Source: Deltaproteobacteria bacterium
GTDB taxonomy: Bacteria; Desulfobacterota; DSM-4660; Desulfatiglandales; HGW-15
DNA: 11,395 bases
Direction of reading: 5' to 3'
Assembly: GCA_021737245.1 (NCBI GenBank)
Contig: JAIPEI010000075.1
Coordinates: forward strand, 1-11,395
Of the stretch, positions 1 to 5,889 are shown piece by piece. How positions within the stretch are numbered: position 1 is the stretch's first letter; each line of letters begins with the position of its first letter. The notes under the pieces were generated by a model. That model was given only the letters and a program-made list of their open reading frames with translations, was not told where the DNA came from and searched no databases. The position numbers were made by a program, and so were the translations under genes.

Positions 1-1
1 C

Positions 2-235
2 CTGGGCCCGGGATCGGTGGAGGCCCCCGGTGCTACCATGGGCTCCGAGGACTTTGCCTTCTACATGAAGCACGTGCCCCGGGGCGCCCTTGTCCGCATC
101 GGCCTGGGGTCCCCGGGCCGGGAGCCCATGCGGCTCCACAACGACCGCTTCGACTTCAACGACGACGCCCTTCCCGTTGGAGCGGCCCTCTTGGCCGGGC
201 TGGTACTCCGGACGCACGGCACGATCGACGGATGA
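2..235 (+). CDS. M20D-family metallo-amidohydrolase, C-terminal fragment (start outside window)
   Basis: The frame is open from base 2 to a TGA at 233-235, giving about 77 C-terminal residues; the N-terminus lies left of the window. The block MGSEDFAFY, a run around RIGLG, and then LHNDRFDFNDDALPVGAALL match the C-terminal part of the catalytic domain of M20D amidohydrolases (hippurate hydrolase, N-acyl-L-amino acid amidohydrolase, IAA-amino acid hydrolase group). In that family the His of the LHN block supplies the last metal ligand of a two-metal site that cleaves an N-acyl amide bond in the cytoplasm. The internal GTG at 17 is not the real start, because the frame continues upstream without a stop. 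The gene converges on the minus-strand peptide operon, which ends in a second, unrelated M20-clan enzyme, so two amide hydrolases face each other. The family call is strong; the substrate cannot be told from this fragment. Confidence 0.85.
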   Translation: MGPGSVEAPGATMGSEDFAFYMKHVPRGALVRIGLGSPGREPMRLHNDRFDFNDDALPVGAALLAGLVLRTHGTIDG

Positions 236-260
236 GCGCGGGGGCTGCGGAGCGGGTGCC

Positions 261-326
261 TCAGGTCACGTAGGATGAGATCCCGAGGGAGTAGCCGCCG
301 TCCACCACGAGAAGCGTGCCCCCCCG
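261..326 (-). pseudogene. C-terminal scar of a short-chain dehydrogenase/reductase (SDR)
   Basis: Read on the minus strand, positions 320-261 encode GTLLVVDGGYSLGISSYVT followed by TGA. This is the typical end of an SDR: the strand and VDGGY motif after the last helix, then a short tail. Upstream in the same frame the residues become R/G/S-rich and run into the purine-rich tract, with no Rossmann motif and no room for a ~250-residue protein before the M20 gene ends at 397. What remains is therefore the last ~20 codons of a gene otherwise deleted. It has the same orientation as the peptide operon, so the intact gene was probably the next cistron after the M20 gene. Identification rests on one short motif, so chance similarity is possible. 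Confidence 0.55.
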
Positions 327-354
327 GCTCCTTTCCTCCGGCCCCCTTTCCTTT

Positions 355-396
355 CTCGAACCTCGATCCTTGCTCCTTGATCCTTTCCCCCTGCTC
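355..396 (-). repeat. Six tandem 7-bp repeats directly after the M20 stop codon
   Basis: The + strand divides exactly into heptamers CTCGAAC, CTCGATC, CTTGCTC, CTTGATC, CTTTCCC and CCTGCTC, ending at base 396, one base before the TAG (397-399) of the M20 gene. On the transcribed strand it reads GATCAAG-like and is purine-rich. A further pyrimidine-rich stretch (about 327-354) links it to the SDR scar. The rest of 236-260 shows no hairpin or terminator that I can see. Confidence 0.75.
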
Positions 397-1644
397 CTAT
401 GCGCAGAGCTCGATCACGAGCCCGGCGAACACCTGGGCCGTCTCCACGAGCTCGTCCGCAGTCACGTACTCGTCCACCGTGTGGGCCCGGGAGAAGTCTC
501 CGCCGCCGTACATGATGCCGGCCACCCCGTTCATGGAGGTCCAGTAGGCGTTCCCCAGGGAGGAGTAGCCGGCCATGTTGCCGGTAGGGACCACGCTCTT
601 GCCGGTGAGCTCGCCCACCACGTCCTGGACCGTCTTCACAAAGGGGTGGTCCGGGCCGATGCCGCCGGTCTGGCGGTCGTTTAAAAGGCGCATGCTCTCC
701 ACCACGAAGTCGGGGTCCCTGGCCTGGAGCTCCTGGACCGTTCGGTCCATGAACGCCTTGACCACCTCCTTCTTGCGGGCGGGCCGGATGTCGAAGGTGA
801 TCCTGCAACGCTCCGGGACCACGTTGACGGCCTCGCCCCCCTGGAGAATCCCGAGGTTCACCGTGGTGGCGCCCATGAGCGGATCCTCGTGGATTTCGAA
901 CCGCCTGACCGCATTGGCCAGGTCGATGGCGCGGTCCACGGCGTTGATCCCCTCGGCCGGGTTGCCCCCGTGGGCCGGCCGGCCCTTCAGAACGTACTCA
1001 TACCAGAGCCGCCCCCGTGCCAGGCATCCCACCGTGTCGATGCCCGTAGGCTCACCTGCGATGTGGTAGTCCGGCCTCGGGAACCCGTTCTCCTTGAATC
1101 CGCGCTCGATCAGGTAGCCCATGCCGGGCCACTGGCCGATCTCGTCGTCCACAGTGGAGGTGAGGAGCAGGTCCCCCTGGAGCTCCACGCCCGCCTCCCG
1201 GAGCGCCCGGTACACGATGAGCTGCACGGCCAGGTGGGCCTTGGTGTCCTCGGCCCCGCGGCCGTAGATGCGTCCCTCGTGGAGCTCGCCGCCGAAAGGC
1301 GGGTGGCTCCAGGCACTCTCGTTCCCCGTTCCCACCACGTCCATGTGGGCGTCCAGACAGAAGACCGGCCCGCTCCCTTTTCCCCGAACCCGGGCCACCA
1401 CGTTGGGCCTGGGGACCGTGAGCCCCAGGGCCTCGATCTCCTCCCTAGGGGCCTCCACCACCATGGGTTCCAGCCCCTCGGCCCGGTAGTTCTCGAACAT
1501 GGCCTCGGCCATGCGGGCATAGTCTCCAGGCGGGTTCACCGAGGGGATGCGAACGAGCTCCTGGGTGATGCGGACCAGGTCGTCCCGGGCCTGTTCCACC
1601 CGGGCGGCCACCGCCGCGCGAATCGCCTTCTTGTCCGTGCTCAT
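397..1644 (-). CDS. M20-family metallopeptidase/deacylase (ArgE/DapE-like)
   Basis: The 415-residue protein has the usual family length and is predicted cytoplasmic. It would cleave an N-acyl or peptide amide bond with a two-metal site. Predicted ligands are H100 (in DAHMDVV), D133 (in GRGAEDTK), E168 (in VDDEIG), E198 (in GEPT) and H388 (in RAHTVDEYV). D102 follows the first His, and H225 (GRPAHGG) in the dimerisation domain fits the His that completes the partner's active site. Oddly, the general base, a Glu in ArgE, DapE and carboxypeptidase G2, aligns with Asp167. The start is well supported: AGGAGG at 1650-1655 lies 5 nt before the ATG. It is the last gene of the peptide-transport unit, separated from the DppF-like gene by an 82-bp gap filled mostly by 6-bp repeats. 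The role as ArgE itself is unlikely in this context; peptide or acyl-amino-acid hydrolysis is inferred. Confidence 0.9.
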   Translation of the reverse strand: MSTDKKAIRAAVAARVEQARDDLVRITQELVRIPSVNPPGDYARMAEAMFENYRAEGLEPMVVEAPREEIEALGLTVPRPNVVARVRGKGSGPVFCLDAHMDVVGTGNESAWSHPPFGGELHEGRIYGRGAEDTKAHLAVQLIVYRALREAGVELQGDLLLTSTVDDEIGQWPGMGYLIERGFKENGFPRPDYHIAGEPTGIDTVGCLARGRLWYEYVLKGRPAHGGNPAEGINAVDRAIDLANAVRRFEIHEDPLMGATTVNLGILQGGEAVNVVPERCRITFDIRPARKKEVVKAFMDRTVQELQARDPDFVVESMRLLNDRQTGGIGPDHPFVKTVQDVVGELTGKSVVPTGNMAGYSSLGNAYWTSMNGVAGIMYGGGDFSRAHTVDEYVTADELVETAQVFAGLVIELCA

Positions 1645-1663
1645 GTCAGCCTCCTGATGTACT

Positions 1664-1712
<49 letters not shown>

Positions 1713-1726
1713 TGAATGGCGTGAGC

Positions 1727-2710
1727 TCAGCCTTCGCCGCCGTTCAAGTGGCAGGCGATCCACCGGCCGTCCGGGCCGGGCCGGAGATCCGGAACCTCCC
1801 GGCGGCAGGCCTCGATCTCGTGGGGGCAGCGGGGCCAGAAGCGGCAGCCCGGGGGAAAGCTCTCGGGGTTGGGCGGCTCCCCGATGCCCTCGGCCTCCTC
1901 TCCGCCGGTCCCCGGCTTCTTCCCGATCATGGGGATGGCCGAGATAAGGAGACGCGTGTAAGGGTGGATCGGACGTTCGAAGAGCGCTGAGGTCTCCCCC
2001 ATCTCCACGATTCTTCCGGCATACATGACCGCCAGCCGGCTGCACATCATGCGCACCACGCTCAGGTTGTGGGAGATGAAGATGTAGGTCAGGTCGAAGC
2101 GGTCCTTCAGGTCCAGGAACAGCTTGAGAATGGTGGCCTGGACCGAGACGTCGAGCCCCGAGGTGGGTTCGTCCAGCACCACGAGGGAGGGGTTCAGGCA
2201 CAGGATCCGGGCCAGCCCCAGCCTCCGCTGCTGGCCGCCGCTGAACTCGTGGGGATAGAGGGAGAGGTGCTCCTCACCCAGGCCGACCGCTGCGAGCATC
2301 TCCCGGACCCGCTCACGCACGGCCCTGCGGTTCAGGTCCGTGTGAATGACCAGGGGTTCGGCCAGGATCCGCCGCACCTTCCACATCGGGTCCAGCGACG
2401 AGCCCGGGTCCTGGTACACGTACTGGATCTCCCGCTTGAGCCGGATGGACGCCCGCTTGCTCAAGCGGGTGATGTCCCTCCCCTTGAAGCGGACCTCGCC
2501 TTCGGTGGGCCGGTAGATGCCCAGGAGGGTCTTGCCCAGGGTGGACTTGCCGCAACCGCTCTCGCCCACCACGCCGAAGGTCTCGCCCGGCAGGACCTGG
2601 AAGGTGACGCCGTCCAGGGCCTTGACCCGCCGGGGCTTTCCCTCCAGGAAGCTCCCGGACCCCTTGAAGTGCTTTCGCAGGCTGTGGACGTCCAGGATGG
2701 GTTGGGTCAT
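1727..2710 (-). CDS. Peptide ABC transporter ATPase, DppF/OppF type
   Basis: The 327-residue cytoplasmic ATPase powers import of peptides or similar solutes through the DppB/C-like pore. Visible motifs are Walker A GESGCGKS (49-56), Q-loop Gln100 (YQDPGSSLDP, typical of the F subunit), signature SGGQQ (157-161), Walker B LVVLDE (176-181) and H-loop His214 (FISHN). The C-terminal oligopeptide-transporter extension carries Cys289, Cys295, Cys302 and Cys320, the four-cysteine pattern that binds a [4Fe-4S] cluster in Dpp-type ATPases. The ATG at 2710 overlaps the TGA of the preceding ATPase gene by 4 bp (ATGA), implying translational coupling, with GGAG 8 nt upstream; the frame stays open further upstream but lacks family sequence there. 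The two nucleotide-binding subunits probably form a heterodimer. Substrate specificity within the Dpp/Opp/nickel family cannot be read from this gene. Confidence 0.95.
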   Translation of the reverse strand: MTQPILDVHSLRKHFKGSGSFLEGKPRRVKALDGVTFQVLPGETFGVVGESGCGKSTLGKTLLGIYRPTEGEVRFKGRDITRLSKRASIRLKREIQYVYQDPGSSLDPMWKVRRILAEPLVIHTDLNRRAVRERVREMLAAVGLGEEHLSLYPHEFSGGQQRRLGLARILCLNPSLVVLDEPTSGLDVSVQATILKLFLDLKDRFDLTYIFISHNLSVVRMMCSRLAVMYAGRIVEMGETSALFERPIHPYTRLLISAIPMIGKKPGTGGEEAEGIGEPPNPESFPPGCRFWPRCPHEIEACRREVPDLRPGPDGRWIACHLNGGEG

Positions 2711-3693
2711 GGCTGCGACTCCACGGGATGAAAGCACCGGACCCAATGTCCCGGCTCGATCTCGACCTTTTCCGGACGTTTCCTTCTGCAGTCGGCCGAG
2801 GCCGACGGGCACCGGGGGTGAAACCGGCACCCCTCCGGGGGGCGAAGCAGGCTGGGGACCTCGCCGGGGATGTCTCGAATGTCGCCTCCCGGGGTGGGCA
2901 GGCTCTCCAGGAGCTCCCGGGTGTAGGGGTGGCCCGGCCGCTCGAAAAGGCGCTCCGAAGGGGCGTCCTCCATGTCCTGCCCGGCGTACATGACCACGAT
3001 GCGCCGGCAGATCTGGCTCGCCACACCCAGGTCGTGGGTGATGAAGAGGACCGAGACGTTCATCTCCCGAACCAGTCCGCGAAGGAGGGCCAGGATCTGG
3101 GCCTCCACGGTCACGTCCAGGGCCGTGGTGCACTCGTCCGCGATGACCAGGCCCGGCCGGGGGAGGAGCGCCATGGCGATCATGAGCCGCTGGCGCTGCC
3201 CCCCGCTGAACTGATGCGGGTACCGCTTGAGCTGCTCCCAGGGGGAGGGGATTTGCACCTCGCGGAGCATGTCCAGGGCCCGCTCCATCTCGATGCTTCC
3301 CGACGGACCCCGGCCGCCCTTCCACTTGAGGATGTCCCGCACCTGGGTGCCCACGGTGAAGACCGGGTTCAGGGAGTTGAACGGATCCTGGGGGACCAGG
3401 GAGATCCCCCTTCCCCGCACCGTCGCGTTGAGCTCCTTCTCGGACATGGTCAAAAGGTTGCGGCCGTCGAACCGGATGCGCCCTCCGGCGATCCGGGCCG
3501 ACGGGGGAAGGATGCGAAGCACGCTGCGGGTCGCGGTGGTCTTTCCCGAACCGCTCTCGCCGATCAGGCCCACCACCTCTCCCCGGTCCACAAAGAGCTG
3601 CACGCGGTCCAGGGCCTGCACCACCCCCCGGTCCGTGTGAAAGTGCACGGTGAGGTCGTTCACCTCCAGCAGCCTGTCGTTCGAACCCGTCAC
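2707..3693 (-). CDS. Peptide ABC transporter ATPase, DppD/OppD type
   Basis: The 328-residue cytoplasmic ATPase pairs with the DppF-like subunit. Visible motifs are Walker A GESGSGKT (45-52), Q-loop Gln102 (VPQDPFNSLNP), signature SGGQR (163-167), Walker B LVIADE (182-187) and H-loop His220 (FITHD). The usual DEPTTALD is DECTTALD here, with a Cys in place of the Pro after the catalytic Glu187. The C-terminal extension has Cys289, Cys295, Cys302 and Cys320, at the same residue numbers as in its partner. The start is GTG at 3693; its only Shine-Dalgarno-like AGGA lies 1 nt away, too close to work well. A 12-codon open frame with a good ribosome site ends at TGA overlapping this GTG (see 3690-3728), so coupling from a leader may start it. 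No other ATG is available in frame before the motifs. Confidence 0.93.
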   Translation of the reverse strand: MTGSNDRLLEVNDLTVHFHTDRGVVQALDRVQLFVDRGEVVGLIGESGSGKTTATRSVLRILPPSARIAGGRIRFDGRNLLTMSEKELNATVRGRGISLVPQDPFNSLNPVFTVGTQVRDILKWKGGRGPSGSIEMERALDMLREVQIPSPWEQLKRYPHQFSGGQRQRLMIAMALLPRPGLVIADECTTALDVTVEAQILALLRGLVREMNVSVLFITHDLGVASQICRRIVVMYAGQDMEDAPSERLFERPGHPYTRELLESLPTPGGDIRDIPGEVPSLLRPPEGCRFHPRCPSASADCRRKRPEKVEIEPGHWVRCFHPVESQP

Positions 3694-3728
3694 GTCCTGC
3701 TCAACCGCCCCCGATCGTTTGGTCTCAT
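3690..3728 (-). CDS. Possible 12-codon leader ORF coupled to the DppD-like gene
   Basis: On the minus strand an ATG at 3728 is preceded by AAGGA (3735-3739) with a 6-nt spacer. The frame encodes MRPNDRGRLSRT and stops at TGA (3692-3690), which overlaps the GTG start of the ATPase gene as GTGA. The ATPase start lacks a well-spaced ribosome site of its own, so reinitiation after this leader is plausible. The peptide has no run of one amino acid that would suggest classical attenuation. The ORF is very short and could be chance. Confidence 0.35.
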   Translation of the reverse strand: MRPNDRGRLSRT

Positions 3729-3754
3729 GAGTTGTCCTTGATTTTCGGGCCCCT

Positions 3755-3948
3755 TCTTTTCCTTTCCCTCACCTCTCGGCTCTCGAATCTTTTGCTTTTC
3801 CTTACCTCTTTCCTCTTATCTCTTTTCTCTTCTCTTTTCCCTCACCTCTCGCCTCTCATCTCACATCTCTTTTGCTTTTCCTTACCTCTTTCCTCTTACC
3901 TCTTTTCTCTTTTCTCTTTCCCTCATCTCTCAACTCTCTTGTCTCTTG
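3755..3948 (-). repeat. Homopurine/homopyrimidine tract with ~73-81-bp direct repeats
   Basis: This gap between the DppC-like stop (3949-3951) and the DppD-like gene is almost all C and T on the + strand (purines on the transcript). It holds about 2.4 imperfect copies of one unit, each starting TTTCCCTCA: 3763-3835, 3836-3916 and a partial copy 3917-3948. A 31-base segment at 3788-3818 recurs identically at 3868-3898, 80 bp away. Uninterrupted pyrimidine runs of ~25 bases occur at 3819-3843 and 3899-3924. They contain perfect mirror repeats at 3822-3839 (18 bp) and 3904-3919 (16 bp). The adjoining 3729-3754 shows only the leader's ribosome site. Confidence 0.85.
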
Positions 3949-4803
3949 TCAGTCGAACCCCCTTCGAATCCTCGGGTCCAGGATGTCCCGCAGGCCGTCG
4001 CCCAGCATGTTGAACCCCATCACCACGATAAAAATGGCAAGCCCCGGAAACGTGGCGTACCACCAGGCGTCCGGCAGGAACTGGCGGGACTCCGCGATGG
4101 TCACCCCCCACTCGGGCGTCGGCGGCTGGGCGCCCACCCCCAGGAAGCCGAGGGTGGCGGCGGTGAGAATGGTGAAGCCCATCCCGATGGAGCTCCGCAC
4201 GATGATCGATGAGCTGACGTTGGGCAGCACGTGGAGCACGATGGTTCGGAGGCTTCCCGCGCCAACCGCCTCGGTGGCCTCCAGGAAGGCCCGCTTCTTG
4301 AGGGCCCGCGTCTCCGCGTAGACGATCCGCGTGAACCAGGGCCAGTAGGTGATGGAAAGCGCCAGGATGACGCTTCGAATGCTCGGCCGGAACGACTGGG
4401 CCAGGAAGATGGCCAGGATCACCTGCGGGATGGAAAGAAAAATGTCGGCCACCCGCATGATTCCTTCGCTGAAAAGGTTCTCGAAGTAGCCGGCCACGAG
4501 CCCCAGGGGCACGCCGATGAGAAGGGACACCCCCACGGCGATCACGGCGATGACCAGCGTCACCCGGGTGCCGAAGAGGAGCCGGCTCAGGATGTCCCGT
4601 CCCATGCTGTCCGTTCCCAGGAGGTGCTCGGCCGAAGGGGGCTGCAGCCGGTCCGCCGGGTGAATCTGAAAGGTGTCCTCGGGATAGGGCGCCAGCACCG
4701 GGGCGAACAGGGCCGCCAGCAGCAGCACGAAGATGATGACAAACCCGGTGAAGGCGAGCCGGTCGCGGGTGAACTTCTTCCATGCCAGGCGAAACCCTTT
4801 CAT
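3949..4803 (-). CDS. Peptide ABC transporter permease, DppC/OppC type
   Basis: The 284-residue inner-membrane protein forms half of the import channel. The N-terminal OppC-type segment has a membrane helix at about 18-38, ending in the APVLAPY motif, followed by the HLLGTDSMGRDILSRLLFG signature (60-78) shared by this family. Further hydrophobic segments lie at about 81-106, 118-136, 143-160, 205-224 and 250-268. The cytoplasmic EAA loop that docks on the ATPases is at about 174-195 (FLEATEAVGA...LHVLPN). The ATG at 4803 overlaps the TGA of the DppB-like gene by 4 bp (ATGA), with GGAG just upstream. The frame is open far upstream, but the sequence there is antisense-like and not family-related, so the short start is right. 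After its stop the operon is interrupted by a ~195-bp low-complexity tract before the ATPase genes. Confidence 0.95.
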   Translation of the reverse strand: MKGFRLAWKKFTRDRLAFTGFVIIFVLLLAALFAPVLAPYPEDTFQIHPADRLQPPSAEHLLGTDSMGRDILSRLLFGTRVTLVIAVIAVGVSLLIGVPLGLVAGYFENLFSEGIMRVADIFLSIPQVILAIFLAQSFRPSIRSVILALSITYWPWFTRIVYAETRALKKRAFLEATEAVGAGSLRTIVLHVLPNVSSSIIVRSSIGMGFTILTAATLGFLGVGAQPPTPEWGVTIAESRQFLPDAWWYATFPGLAIFIVVMGFNMLGDGLRDILDPRIRRGFD

Positions 4804-5819
4804 GTCTCCGCCTTCCTGGGATCGATGAGGGACAGCGCGATGTCCACGAGCAGGTTCACGGTTACATAGGCGATCCCCGCCAGCAGGGTCACGCCCAGAA
4901 TCGCCTGGTAGTCCGAAAGCACGATGGCGTTGAAGGCGTAAAGCCCCAGGCCGGGCCAGTCGAACACGGTTTCGATCACCACGGTCCCGGCCAGGAGCAG
5001 CCCGAAGAGAAGCCCGATCTGGGTGACCGTGGCGATGATGGCGTTCCGCAGGAGGTACTTGTAGATGACGAGCCGGGGAGGCAGGCCCATGGCCCGCTCG
5101 TAGGTGATGAAGTCCTGCTGGACCACGTCCAGGACGCCGGAGCGCGTGAATCGCGTGATGGTGGCGAACGAGGCGAAGGCCAGCGTGAGGGACGGCAGAA
5201 TCATGTGGACCGCGGCGCTCCAGAGGGCCCGGCCGTTCAAGGTGAGGAGCGCGTCCAGGATGTACATGCCCGTGATGGAGGCGGGCGGGTCCACGCTCAT
5301 GCCGATGCGCCCCCCGAGCGGGGTGATCCCGAGCCACATGCTGAAGAAGAGCTGGAGCATGATGCCCAGCCAGAAGCTGGCGATGGCGAGCCCGGCCACG
5401 GTCACGCCGCGGAGCAAATGGTCCAGAACCGAGTTCCGCTTGAGCGCGGCCAGAATCCCCAGGGGCACGCCGATGAGGATGGAGAGCACCATGGAGACCA
5501 GGGTGAGCTCCAGGGTGGCGGGAAATCGGTCCACGAGGTCGTCGAACACCTTTCGCCCGGAGTAGAGGCTCTTGCCCATGTCCCCCTTGGCCAGGCGCTT
5601 CAGGTAGAGGACGAGCTGCACGGGGAGGGGCTCGTCGAACCGGTACTGCTTGCGAAGGGCTTCCACCTGCTGGGGCGTCGCCATCTCGCCGGCCACAAGG
5701 GCGGCCGGATCGGCCGGGATCACGCGCGAGATCACGAACACCAGGACCAGGAGTCCCAGGATCGTGGGCACGGCATAGACCACCCGCTTGCACGCGTAGA
5801 TGAGTAGGCTGCGATTCAT
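4800..5819 (-). CDS. Peptide ABC transporter permease, DppB/OppB type
   Basis: The 339-residue inner-membrane protein has the standard DppB length. It begins MNRSLLIYACKRVVYAVPT, with a first membrane helix at about 11-31 followed by the usual periplasmic block (QYRFDEPLPVQ, DMGKSLYSG). The remaining helices lie at about 101-126, 138-163, 203-222, 258-283 and 305-330. The EAA loop is at about 239-260 (TYERAMGLPPRLVIYKYLLRNA region), where the usual RAKG is shortened to RAMG. An in-frame ATG 37 codons upstream (5930) would overlap the binding-protein gene and encode non-family sequence, so 5819 is preferred. Its best ribosome-site candidate, GGGAGG, is 12-13 nt away and sits inside the 3' arm of a strong hairpin (5831-5860). 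This suggests reduced or regulated translation relative to the binding protein. Confidence 0.94.
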   Translation of the reverse strand: MNRSLLIYACKRVVYAVPTILGLLVLVFVISRVIPADPAALVAGEMATPQQVEALRKQYRFDEPLPVQLVLYLKRLAKGDMGKSLYSGRKVFDDLVDRFPATLELTLVSMVLSILIGVPLGILAALKRNSVLDHLLRGVTVAGLAIASFWLGIMLQLFFSMWLGITPLGGRIGMSVDPPASITGMYILDALLTLNGRALWSAAVHMILPSLTLAFASFATITRFTRSGVLDVVQQDFITYERAMGLPPRLVIYKYLLRNAIIATVTQIGLLFGLLLAGTVVIETVFDWPGLGLYAFNAIVLSDYQAILGVTLLAGIAYVTVNLLVDIALSLIDPRKAET

Positions 5820-5820
5820 G

Positions 5821-5860
5821 AAAAACAGATGCCTCCCTCCCCCTGCGAGGGAAGGGAGGC
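5821..5860 (-). terminator. Intercistronic hairpin plus T-run between binding protein and permease
   Basis: On the minus strand, positions 5860-5853 (GCCTCCCT) pair with 5838-5831 (AGGGAGGC). One mismatch (5852/5839) is followed by three more pairs (5851-5849 with 5842-5840) and a 6-nt loop. The stem is followed by ATCTG and then TTTTT (5825-5821). The T-run starts 5 nt after the stem, weaker than a textbook terminator, so partial termination or attenuation is more likely than a full stop. It lies 29 bp after the binding-protein stop codon and touches the permease start. This is the position where many ABC operons lower permease expression relative to the binding protein. Confidence 0.5.
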
Positions 5861-5889
5861 GGAAGTTACGGGTTTGCTCAGATACCCGA

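Noticed and set aside
236..260. Rho-independent terminator between the convergent M20D gene and the SDR scar
   Set aside because: No stem with a following T-run could be found on either strand in the short gap.
3732..4013. 93-residue hydrophobic + strand frame that looks like a small membrane protein
   Set aside because: It is the translation of the C/T-rich repeat tract (Leu, Ser and Phe only) and runs into the DppC-like gene antisense.
4782..5807. 341-residue + strand frame antisense to the DppB-like permease
   Set aside because: Composition is dominated by Gly, Glu, His and Gln, as expected for the complement of a GC-rich membrane gene; the minus-strand gene has all family motifs.
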